Of a DNA stretch of 64,000 nt, positions 52,768 to 61,683 are shown piece by piece. The notes under the pieces are model-generated. The model was not told the origin of the DNA and did not search any database. It was given only the letters and a program-made list of their open reading frames with translations. The DNA is from Planotetraspora phitsanulokensis (lineage in GTDB: Bacteria > Actinomycetota > Actinomycetes > Streptosporangiales > Streptosporangiaceae), in the NCBI RefSeq assembly GCF_016863295.1, contig NZ_BOOP01000013.1, positions 286,243-350,242 of the forward strand, in the 5' to 3' direction. The translations under genes and the position numbers were made by a program. Position 1 is the first letter of the stretch. Each line of letters starts with the position of its first letter.

Positions 52768-54662
52768 CGCACCTCGCTCGGGCCCTGCGCACTGGGGACG
52801 GCGTGTGCCCGATGCCAGAGCTCGAACTGCAGCAGCGCCCAGAGCTTCACGGAGTGGTCGGCCCCCCTCTGATGGCGCTGGAGCAGGTCTCGCACCGCCG
52901 ACGGGCGGAATATCCCCCTGCTCCGCGCGGTCTGGTCGGTCAGCATGTCGAAGGCCAGGTCGCGCAACTCCCGTCGGAGCCACGTGGCCAGCGGAACACC
53001 GAACCCCTGTTTGGGCCGGTGCATGAGCTCTTGCGGAAGCCAGGGGGCGACCGCGCGTTTGAGCAGCCGCTTCGTCTGACCTTCATGCACCTTGAGCTGC
53101 AGCGGAAGGCGTGCTGCCCATTCCATCAGGTGGTGATCGAGGAAGGGGGACCGCGCCTCCAGAGAGTTGGCCATGGTGGAGATGTCCACCTTCACCAGCA
53201 GATCCCCGGGAAGGTAGGTGTTGACGTCCACATCCATGAGCCGCCCGAGGTCTGTGCCCGCCCGCGACTCTCGGTAGGCCTCCTCCAGGAGGCTGTAACT
53301 GTCCACACCGGCCAGTTGCGTCCGGAACTCGTCGCCGTAGAGCGCGTGCTTTCCTTCACCGGTGAAGGCGGACATCATCAAGGCGTAACGCCGGGCCGGC
53401 GGCTCAGCTGTGAACTGCAGTACCCTGCCGAGACGCCGGGTGACGGTGCCCGGTGCGCCCTTTTCGGCGAAGAAGCCGCCGACTCGCAGCGGGATTCTGG
53501 CCAGCGCGCGGGGAAGAACCGGAATCCGGCCGCTGCCGGCGGCCAGTGTGTAGCGGTTGTATCCACCGAAACATTCGTCGCCGCCGTCGCCGTTGAGGGC
53601 GACCGTGACGTGCTGGCGGCTCAACCAGGCCACGTAGAAACTGGGTATCGCCGATGAATCGGCGAAGGGCTCGTCGAAGTGCCATGTGATCTTCGGCAGG
53701 ATGTCCAGCAGATCGGGGGTGATCACCAGCTCGCGATGCTCGGTCCCGTAGCGCTCCGCGACCAGGCGGGCCCAGTGCCGTTCGTCGTAGCGCTCGTCGG
53801 TGAAGCCGATGCTGAACGTCCTGACCGGCTCGCCGTGCTGCATCGCCATGGCCGCGACCACCGCGGAGGAATCGATGCCGCCGGACAGGAACGCTCCGAT
53901 GGGCCGCTCACTTACCATCCGAATCCGGGTCGCCTCCAGCAGCAGTTCCCGAAGCCGTTCCTCTTCGGCCTGTACGTCCGCCACGTGGCGCGGAGTGGAG
54001 TCGAACCGCCAGTAAGGATTCACGGTGACGCGGCCGTCCTCCCAGGTGAGCACATGGCCAGGAGGAAGTTTGCAGGTACCCGCGTAGATGCTCCACGGGG
54101 CCGGAACGTAGGAGTATGTGAGGTAGTGGTGCAGAGCCACCGGGTCCACCTCGCGGGACATGCCCGGATCCGTGGCGAGTGCTTTGAGCTCTGACGCGAA
54201 TCGGATCGAGGAGTGATCCGACCGCCAATAGAGCGGCTTCTTCCCGGCCCGGTCCCTGGCCAGGACCAGGCGCCTGCGATCACGGTCCCAGATGGCGAAC
54301 GCGAACATGCCGCGGAGCCGATGGACGAGGTCCACGCCGAATTCCTCGTAGAGATGCACGAGGCACTCGGAGTCGCCCTCGCTGCGCAGGATGTGGCCCT
54401 TGGCGACCAGCTCTCGGCGAAGTTCGTCGAAGTTGTAAATCTCGCCGTTGAACACCGCCACGATCCGGCCGTCCTCGCTGTAGACGGGCTGGTTACCCGA
54501 GGCGACGTCGATGATGGCGAGGCGTTGCATGCCCAGGGCCGCATGTTCATCCGAGTGGAAGCCTGCCCCGTCGGGTCCCCTGTGCACGATCGCCCCGCAC
54601 ATGCGCCGGACGAGCTCCGGGTCGGGGCGCGATGTCGACACGATTCCGGCTATCCCGCACAT
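52746..54662 (-). CDS. asnB: Asparagine synthetase (glutamine-hydrolysing) of a glycan locus
   Basis: 638 aa. MCGIAGIV exposes Cys2 as the glutaminase nucleophile; IVHRGPDGAGF, VFNGEIYN and GDSECLVHLY complete that domain. The synthetase half has FLSGGIDSSAVVA, the PP-loop for ATP, and NGDGGDECFGGYNRY. It transfers amide nitrogen to a carboxylate through an adenylate. Members in polysaccharide clusters probably amidate a uronic acid or other sugar carboxylate instead of aspartate; that is inferred from context. It overlaps the glycosyltransferase before it and the flippase after it. Confidence 0.93.
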   Translation of the reverse strand: MCGIAGIVSTSRPDPELVRRMCGAIVHRGPDGAGFHSDEHAALGMQRLAIIDVASGNQPVYSEDGRIVAVFNGEIYNFDELRRELVAKGHILRSEGDSECLVHLYEEFGVDLVHRLRGMFAFAIWDRDRRRLVLARDRAGKKPLYWRSDHSSIRFASELKALATDPGMSREVDPVALHHYLTYSYVPAPWSIYAGTCKLPPGHVLTWEDGRVTVNPYWRFDSTPRHVADVQAEEERLRELLLEATRIRMVSERPIGAFLSGGIDSSAVVAAMAMQHGEPVRTFSIGFTDERYDERHWARLVAERYGTEHRELVITPDLLDILPKITWHFDEPFADSSAIPSFYVAWLSRQHVTVALNGDGGDECFGGYNRYTLAAGSGRIPVLPRALARIPLRVGGFFAEKGAPGTVTRRLGRVLQFTAEPPARRYALMMSAFTGEGKHALYGDEFRTQLAGVDSYSLLEEAYRESRAGTDLGRLMDVDVNTYLPGDLLVKVDISTMANSLEARSPFLDHHLMEWAARLPLQLKVHEGQTKRLLKRAVAPWLPQELMHRPKQGFGVPLATWLRRELRDLAFDMLTDQTARSRGIFRPSAVRDLLQRHQRGADHSVKLWALLQFELWHRAHAVPSAQGPSEVRCSAAHT

Positions 54663-55792
54663 CGGTTCTCCAAAAGTCGCTGGTACAGCGTGATGTGGTC
54701 GTCGACCATGACGTCCAGGCAGAGGTTTTTCCGCGCCCACGCACGGGCTGCGGCTCCTAGAGAGGCGGCGAGTTCCGGATTCTCGACCAGGCGGGTGATT
54801 CCCTCGGCGAGAGCGGCGGGGTCAGCGGGGGGGACGAGGATTCCGCGGTCTTCGAGCAGTTCGGGCGTCCCACCGACCGAGGTCGCGATGACCGGCCTGC
54901 CCGCCGCCATCGCTTCCATGACCGCGTTGCTCATGCCTTCGGACGTAGAAGGGAGGACCACCATGTCGGCGCGCGCCAGGAAACCTCCGACGGCCCTCTG
55001 GTCTCCCAGGAAGCGGGCGTCGACGCCGAGTGCGCGGGCCTGGCTCTCAAGGTCATCACGTTCTGGTCCGTCTCCGACGAGCACGAGTGTGACGGGCCGC
55101 CCCTGGCGGGAAAGCAAGGCGGCGGCCTCGAGAAGGAAGCGATGTCCCTTCGCTGGGCCGAGGCGGGCCAAGCAGAGCACCAGGGGGAGTGTCGTGTCGA
55201 TGTTCTCCGGTTGGATCGCCTGGAACGCCGAATCGGGGAGGCCGTTGCGGATCACGCTCAGCTTCCGTGCCGGGACCCGCTCGACCGTACGGGCATCCTC
55301 GGCCAGGGCGGCCGCGTTGGCGACGATGTGATCGGTGAGACCGGTCGCGGCCCTTTCGAGGGCATGCACCCATCGGGGTCTCTGTCCGAGAAGATCACTC
55401 TGGTTGCGCCGTCCTGCCACCACGACCGGAACCCGTGCCAGCCTGGCGGCCGGCGGCCCCATGACGTAACTCTCGTAGAGCAACGCGTGCAGGACCTCCG
55501 GCTTCAGCCGTCTCAGCAGGCTGACCAGGCGTGCGAAGGCGCGCAGGTTTTTGACAAGAGCCACAGGGCGGGATGGCTTTCGGGTGAAGCCGAGATGATG
55601 CACGTGGACCCCTGCGTGCCTGAGAGTCGACTCGTGCGGTCCTCCTCTCGACAGCAGGAGTACGTGGACCGCGACGCCTGAGCGCCGCAATTCCCGTGTG
55701 AGCAGGGACAGTTGTTGCTGGGCTCCGCCCAGATTCAACTCCCCGATGAGAAACGCCACGCACGTGACGCGAGCCTTCACTCCGGCCGCCAT
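54650..55792 (-). CDS. Glycosyltransferase family 4
   Basis: 380 aa from the ATG with AAAGGA upstream; an earlier in-frame start at 55858 lacks one. FLIGELNLGGAQQQLSLLTREL opens the acceptor domain; LARLGPAKGHRFLLEAAALL and STSEGMSNAVMEAMAAGRPVIATS with Glu-x7-Glu the donor domain. Retaining enzyme in glycan assembly. Its end overlaps the asnB start by 13 nt. Confidence 0.9.
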   Translation of the reverse strand: MAAGVKARVTCVAFLIGELNLGGAQQQLSLLTRELRRSGVAVHVLLLSRGGPHESTLRHAGVHVHHLGFTRKPSRPVALVKNLRAFARLVSLLRRLKPEVLHALLYESYVMGPPAARLARVPVVVAGRRNQSDLLGQRPRWVHALERAATGLTDHIVANAAALAEDARTVERVPARKLSVIRNGLPDSAFQAIQPENIDTTLPLVLCLARLGPAKGHRFLLEAAALLSRQGRPVTLVLVGDGPERDDLESQARALGVDARFLGDQRAVGGFLARADMVVLPSTSEGMSNAVMEAMAAGRPVIATSVGGTPELLEDRGILVPPADPAALAEGITRLVENPELAASLGAAARAWARKNLCLDVMVDDHITLYQRLLENRCAG

Positions 55793-56160
55793 GGAGAATC
55801 CTTTCCGGTTGCCGCTGATATGCCAGATGAGGAACCTGAAGCGCGGTGCCCGGCACACGCCTTCTGATATGCGGGCACCTCGGGCGGATGCTCATGACGG
55901 CCGGACTTCGTCGTAGATCCTCTCGGATCACGGGCGTCCAATCGGGATGCAGCCGATCACATATCTGAGCGGCACTGGCTACTGTGCGCTCCACGGCCAA
56001 GAATTACTGGCTGCTAAGGACTTGGCGTCGTGTGATTCCTGGTCGTGGTCGGCGATTGGCGACCATTGCCGTCGTCTGTCTCCGGCGCGGATCGCCGGTA
56101 TTCCGGGTCGCTCGGGAGCGGCCAGAACCTCCTGGCGATCCGCGCTGCTCGCTGCCTTCC
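55793..56160. other. Gene-free stretch before glycosyltransferase operon
   Basis: 368 nt with no supported gene. It should contain the promoter for the minus-strand run from 55792; no clear hexamers, hairpins or operators stand out. Confidence 0.4.
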
Positions 56161-58566
56161 CTATGTCGGGGTCCCGATCTCATATATGGCATAGTCCCCA
56201 GAGCGGAACCGGAGCTTGGCGAAGTCCCCGATATGAGAGCCTGGATTTATTCGACGTTCATCCACGAAGAGCCACTGGACACCGTAACGGTCATGGAGTT
56301 GACGCATCGTACTCCGCGATGGTCGGTAGAAAGCCGCGTCGTTCAGGTTGAGCCTTTCGGCGTCCCAAAATGGTAGGCCGTCGACTCGCTGGCCCCCCAG
56401 ACGCCAGTTGTCGTTATTCGTCGGGGTGTACATCCACCCCTCGACGAGTACGCGCCGTTCGGTCAGCGCGGCCACCCAGGCTTCGCGACTGTCGCATGGG
56501 CTCTCGTATCCCCAGAGGCAATGCGAATTTGTGGCGACCAGTTGGTTCGGCTCAGAATGGGCCCGCAACCAGCGTCCTGCCGTCAAGATGCCTTGTGGGA
56601 CGGCCTGTGCGACGACAGGATGGGCCAACCCATGGAAATTGACGGGGGAGGTGGGCGTGTCCTTTTCCACGGTCGACACGACGCGAGTGAACCAGGCGGC
56701 GGGCAGGCCGGCACTTGTGAGGAAAAGGATTATGACCGTCCAGGCGCGAAGCCCGGCCCGCCCCGTGGCGTACATCACTATCACGGGCACCACGGCGATG
56801 ATGAGGAGCGCGATATACGGAAGGAACAGGACGGCATCCGACTGGCCGGGCTGCAGGGGAACCCTGACACCGCAGAGCAAACGGATCAGGTAAGTGGCCA
56901 CCATCCCGACGCCTACCGAAAGGATCACCGTCCGCAGCGACAGCCGTGCCCGTCGCACGAGCAGAGTGAGCCCGTAGACCGCAAGGATGGCCAGATAAGG
57001 ACCGGACGCCTGAAGGAAGTAGCCCTGGGCATTGTGCGGATGGCCGAGAAAGAGCATCGCCCCGATACCCGCGGCGCCCATGCCCAGCATGAGAAGCACC
57101 GCGGGTTGCATGAGCGACCGAGGCCGGCTCAGCAGGCCGAGGATCCCCAACCACATGACGGACCAGTTCGCCACATACATGAGCGCTACGCCGATTACGG
57201 CTGCGAATGAGGGCTCGACCGTGGTGAACAGACCGGTCAATTTCCCCCACTCTCCCCGCGCGACGGAGAGAGGCGCCAAGGTCAGCCCTTGCCTCGAATG
57301 GCCGAACAGCACAATCTGGGCATAGAGAAAACACAGAAGAGTCATTCCGAGTGCGACGATCGTCGGCCACCGGAGCTTGCGCTGCCTGACTGCTTCGACC
57401 GCGGCCACCGTACCCAGTCCAGCGGCCAGTATGGGCAGGTGTGTGGCCTTCGCTCCCATCGCCACCACGAGAAAGACACCCAGCAAGAGCCATACGCGCA
57501 GGGCATGTCGCCGACGCTGAAGAAGATCGATGAGAAGGAGAACGACCGGGGCGAAGAGGAGGGCTCCGAATGTCTCCGTGGGGCTCTCCCACGATTGGAC
57601 GGGCGTCATCTCGAATACGCTGGTCCTCGTCCCAAGATAAAGATTCGGAGCTGCCAGCAAGACTGCGCCCACGACGGCGATCAGCGCCGCCGGCCATGAA
57701 TTGATGACGCGCCGCCCGATCCCACTCAACAGGACGACGAGGGCGGCGAACATGGGTAGCAGGCCCAGGCGGACGAGCAGTACCAGCGGTTCCACTCCGG
57801 TGACCCAGCTCGTCGCCGCGAAATGCGTGTAGAGGAACCAGTGGTAGAACAGCGGTTCGCCGGCCACCATGGGCACCGTGGGCGGCAGATGGTGTTTCAA
57901 CTCGCCGATCAAGGACAAGTGATATGGCACGTCTATATTCGACGTCGCCATCGCCGGCCAGGTGAGGGCATTTGTCTTGAAGTATGAAGCGCTCCAGACG
58001 ACCAGATACCCAATCGTCAGAGCAAGGGCCCAGGACCACCAGGTAGGCGCCTTCGGGCGAGCTGTCCACTTCCAATTACTTCGTAGCCGGGGAACGGTCA
58101 GGAAGGCCGCGTAGGTGGCGATCGGCCACACCAGGACCAGCAGCGGCGCTCCGATCGCCCGGGCTCCGATATAGGTGAGCACTTCTATGGCGAAGCCCAG
58201 AACGAGGCCCAATGATATTTCTTCTGCCAGCGTGTGAGCATGGCCGAGCACGGCCCGGATGATCAGCATGCCGGGAAGGAGGAGTCCGAGAACGGTGTAG
58301 ACGCCGAATGCGGCTATATCGAAGCTTGAAACACCCGAAGAGCTCAGCACTATCAGGGTGAAAGCTGTCACAGCAGCCGCCGGCAGCCACGTCCAGAATC
58401 CGGTCAGCCATCGGCGTCGAGTGGAATGTTCCCCCTTGGGGACGAGCCCGACCGGTTGAAGCTCTTCCATTGGGTTGACCGAGCCTGGCGTAAGGTTCGC
58501 CAGAGGCGAAGATTCGACCATACGCATAAGTCTGGCGATTTCGGCGCGATAAGGCCGTCCAGACAC
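56161..58566 (-). CDS. Very large polytopic membrane protein of the glycan locus
   Basis: Up to 801 aa; the start is uncertain (GTG at 58566, or in-frame ATG at 58527, 58521 or 58470), since none has a good ribosome binding site. About 16-18 transmembrane helices between residues 55 and 650. VYTVLGLLLPGMLIIRAVLG and EEISLGLVLGFAIEVLTYIGARAIG resemble the large actinobacterial membrane proteins of the DUF6541 kind. The C-terminal 160 residues are extracytoplasmic, with NSHCLWGYESPCDSR and WLFVDERR, similar to the soluble tail of GT-C enzymes. A role as mannosyl- or other lipid-sugar-dependent transferase is plausible. Confidence 0.7.
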   Translation of the reverse strand: MSGRPYRAEIARLMRMVESSPLANLTPGSVNPMEELQPVGLVPKGEHSTRRRWLTGFWTWLPAAAVTAFTLIVLSSSGVSSFDIAAFGVYTVLGLLLPGMLIIRAVLGHAHTLAEEISLGLVLGFAIEVLTYIGARAIGAPLLVLVWPIATYAAFLTVPRLRSNWKWTARPKAPTWWSWALALTIGYLVVWSASYFKTNALTWPAMATSNIDVPYHLSLIGELKHHLPPTVPMVAGEPLFYHWFLYTHFAATSWVTGVEPLVLLVRLGLLPMFAALVVLLSGIGRRVINSWPAALIAVVGAVLLAAPNLYLGTRTSVFEMTPVQSWESPTETFGALLFAPVVLLLIDLLQRRRHALRVWLLLGVFLVVAMGAKATHLPILAAGLGTVAAVEAVRQRKLRWPTIVALGMTLLCFLYAQIVLFGHSRQGLTLAPLSVARGEWGKLTGLFTTVEPSFAAVIGVALMYVANWSVMWLGILGLLSRPRSLMQPAVLLMLGMGAAGIGAMLFLGHPHNAQGYFLQASGPYLAILAVYGLTLLVRRARLSLRTVILSVGVGMVATYLIRLLCGVRVPLQPGQSDAVLFLPYIALLIIAVVPVIVMYATGRAGLRAWTVIILFLTSAGLPAAWFTRVVSTVEKDTPTSPVNFHGLAHPVVAQAVPQGILTAGRWLRAHSEPNQLVATNSHCLWGYESPCDSREAWVAALTERRVLVEGWMYTPTNNDNWRLGGQRVDGLPFWDAERLNLNDAAFYRPSRSTMRQLHDRYGVQWLFVDERRINPGSHIGDFAKLRFRSGDYAIYEIGTPT

Positions 58567-58663
58567 CCGCTCTTGTGAGATGATTGCCGGCCAGAGGTGA
58601 AAGGGTTACTCTTGGATAAATCCAATCTTCGGCTGTCGCGCCGAGTTTCCTCCGAACGTCATG

Positions 58664-59533
58664 TCACGTGGCATATCCGTACCTGTGCAGATGAGACGCG
58701 AGGGAATACTCCAGCAGTGCGAGCTGCTCCCGGGAAAGATCTTTCCGAAAAGCATCGGCACGTCCGGCGGAAAACTCGTGGCGTGCGAAGCCTCGCTCGA
58801 AGCCCTTTGTCCAGGGCAATCCAAGAAACTCCAGGATCATGTCCATATGCTTACGCGGGTCGGCGAGCAGATCCTCATAGCGCACCTCGAACCAAAGGTC
58901 GGAGGGCACGGTCGTGCGCGTGACCTCGAAGGCGTCCATCAGCAGTTTCCAGCCGATCCCGGCTAGATGTACGAGCGACCTTCCCTCACGCTCCCATTCC
59001 TGGGCGTAGCCGTCGGGGAGTGGTCCCAACTCCCAGCGCGACGGCCCGAGATGCCCACTCCACCATGTCATTTGGAGCAAAGAGTTCGCCACAGCGCGCC
59101 CGTCGCGCACGATGTGCACGAATCGAGCCTCAGGAAACACCTCGTGCAGGAACGAGGCTCTGGGCCAGAGGGTGAATTTATGAACGAAGTGCCGACCTGG
59201 TTCCGTGGCTCCTCGGCTCTCGAAGAAGATACGCAAGCGATTCGCCAGCCATGGGGTCGCGTCCGCGGAAACCAGATCCCGGAATGGATTGACCACGGTC
59301 GGAGAGACCTCACGGCTCAGAGCCACGTAGCCCTCAGAAGGGCGTAGCCGTTTCCTGAAGCCGCTCGTCGGCATTCGCCGGTAGATGATTCCGTTGAGTG
59401 GCCGAACCAATGCGGAAGCTCGCCGCCACCGGTCGTCGAGGTTGGATACGAAACTCACATCCGGGTGGCGGGCGATGACATCGTGGACAAGTGTGGATCC
59501 GCAACGTCCGGTTCCGATGAGGAAGTTAAGCAT
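58664..59533 (-). CDS. Sulfotransferase in the glycan locus
   Basis: 289 aa. NFLIGTGRCGSTLVHDVIARHP is the 5'-phosphosulfate loop at the very N-terminus, and FVHIVRDGRAVANSLL carries the 3'-phosphate Arg and Ser. YEDLLADPRKHMDMILEFLGLP is the usual C-terminal motif. It belongs to the Sulfotransfer family that uses PAPS in the cytoplasm. Its ATG overlaps the stop of the membrane glycosyltransferase by 8 nt, so it is made with that enzyme, and the acceptor is probably a lipid-linked sugar. Confidence 0.88.
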   Translation of the reverse strand: MLNFLIGTGRCGSTLVHDVIARHPDVSFVSNLDDRWRRASALVRPLNGIIYRRMPTSGFRKRLRPSEGYVALSREVSPTVVNPFRDLVSADATPWLANRLRIFFESRGATEPGRHFVHKFTLWPRASFLHEVFPEARFVHIVRDGRAVANSLLQMTWWSGHLGPSRWELGPLPDGYAQEWEREGRSLVHLAGIGWKLLMDAFEVTRTTVPSDLWFEVRYEDLLADPRKHMDMILEFLGLPWTKGFERGFARHEFSAGRADAFRKDLSREQLALLEYSLASHLHRYGYAT

Positions 59534-61070
59534 GTGACCTGACCTGATCCGTATGAATGGTTCCCCGTGCTCTCGCAGTGCCGTTGCGCACGGCCGGGGT
59601 GACGCTGAGGGCGAAGGCGATGCATGCCAGCGGAACCGCCGGTAGGGCGAAGCGGTAAGAGTTCTGGTTCGTGGCAACGGCGAGCACCAGGAGTGCCACT
59701 GCCATCAACCACGGCATCAGTGCCGAGGTCGGTAGCCGACGTTTGTGGCGCAACATCAAAGCCACCGGTGCCACGAAAGCGAGGAGCAGCATCAGGCCGG
59801 GCAGGAAGATCCAGTACTCGTACCGTTCGAGGAACGTGGAGAAGGGCGTGACCGCCCTCGGCGCGCCGCTGTAACCGTATGTTCGCGCGAGCTCGGCCTG
59901 CTCCGGTGGAACTCCGGCGGATACGGCAGGGAACAGGAAGGCGGCATCAGCGTGCACCGGTGGGTCCCGCCGGACCAGGGTGTCGGTCAGGTCGCGCAGG
60001 ATGATGAGGGCGTAGTCCACGGGCTGGGCGACGATGGCGCGCAGCGCGAAATTCCGTGCGAGAGAGTTGTTTTCAGGGCTGAGCGGCGGGCCTGGCCTCC
60101 TGTACAACCAGGCGTTCTGGTCGGTCAGGTATTCCTGCGGGCGCTTGGTGTCGAGCAAGAAGTTCCATGGCCACGTGGCGGCGGCCCGGTGTGGCTCAGG
60201 CGGGCAAAGCGGTATGAGCTCGGCTGGTGGACGTATCTTCGAGCAGTCGGCAAACGACATGGTGCGCGACCAGAGGAGCATTCCGTCGTTCGAACCGAGT
60301 GCGAAGACGCCGTTGTGTGCCTGAAACCACAGACCATAGGCGCCGAGCGGTACGAGGCAGGTCGCCGCAGCCGCGAGCAGTGTGCGCAACGCGACTCGCC
60401 GCGCCAGGAGAAGGCCGAGGAAGAGCACAACGAGCGGCAGACCTATTGATCGGGTGAGCGTGGCGGCGGCGAGCAAGAGCCCTGCTCCAGCGGCCATCGG
60501 CGGTGTGAGCCGGCGCCGCCACAGTGTGACGACGACAGCCCCCGTCACAAGGCAGGTGAAGAGCGTCTCGCTGAGCAGGGCATGCTCGATCACCAACTGG
60601 CGAGGATCGAGGAGAACGGGAAGAGCGGCGGCCACTGCCAGGACCGGCCGCACCTGCCACCGGCGGAGCAGGGCATAAATCAAAATTCCGGTGGCCAGCC
60701 CCAGAAGGTGCTGGGCGGCCACCACGAGCGCGCTGCTGTGAAAATGCAGGAATATTCGAAGGAACACTGAATAGCCGGCAGGCCTCCACGGGTTGGGCAC
60801 GATCCGCAGTGCGTCAGTGACATAGGCGGTGGTGTCCCCGTACCAAAAGGCCTGTCGGTATCCGAGCATGGCAGTTGAACGCAGCAGCACTGCGGCGATT
60901 ACGGCTAGGGCGATAGGGGCGCGGGCAGCGGCGAGGAACCGTGATTTGAGAGGCGTGGAGCCGGAGCCGTCGGCCTCCATGTCGCCGAACGCTCTTCCGG
61001 GGTGCGCCCGAATGACCGGAAAACTTGAGACCATTTTGAGCATGCCTTTGACTTTCCTGGGCATGTTCAC
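59526..61070 (-). CDS. GT-C membrane glycosyltransferase (GT39/ArnT-like)
   Basis: 514 aa from the GTG at 61070; the ATG at 61043 with AGGAAAG upstream is a good alternative start. About eleven transmembrane helices. The first outer loop has FWYGDTTAYVTDALRI and WRPAGYSVFLRI, the acidic loop and Pro-rich segment of GT39/ArnT-type enzymes, and LIEHALLSETLF-like sequence (VIEHALLSETLF) is the second conserved piece. It uses a polyprenyl-phosphate sugar on the outer face. The first gene of the minus-strand run; a long gene-free region precedes it. Confidence 0.85.
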   Translation of the reverse strand: MNMPRKVKGMLKMVSSFPVIRAHPGRAFGDMEADGSGSTPLKSRFLAAARAPIALAVIAAVLLRSTAMLGYRQAFWYGDTTAYVTDALRIVPNPWRPAGYSVFLRIFLHFHSSALVVAAQHLLGLATGILIYALLRRWQVRPVLAVAAALPVLLDPRQLVIEHALLSETLFTCLVTGAVVVTLWRRRLTPPMAAGAGLLLAAATLTRSIGLPLVVLFLGLLLARRVALRTLLAAAATCLVPLGAYGLWFQAHNGVFALGSNDGMLLWSRTMSFADCSKIRPPAELIPLCPPEPHRAAATWPWNFLLDTKRPQEYLTDQNAWLYRRPGPPLSPENNSLARNFALRAIVAQPVDYALIILRDLTDTLVRRDPPVHADAAFLFPAVSAGVPPEQAELARTYGYSGAPRAVTPFSTFLERYEYWIFLPGLMLLLAFVAPVALMLRHKRRLPTSALMPWLMAVALLVLAVATNQNSYRFALPAVPLACIAFALSVTPAVRNGTARARGTIHTDQVRSHA

Positions 61071-61683
<613 letters not shown>

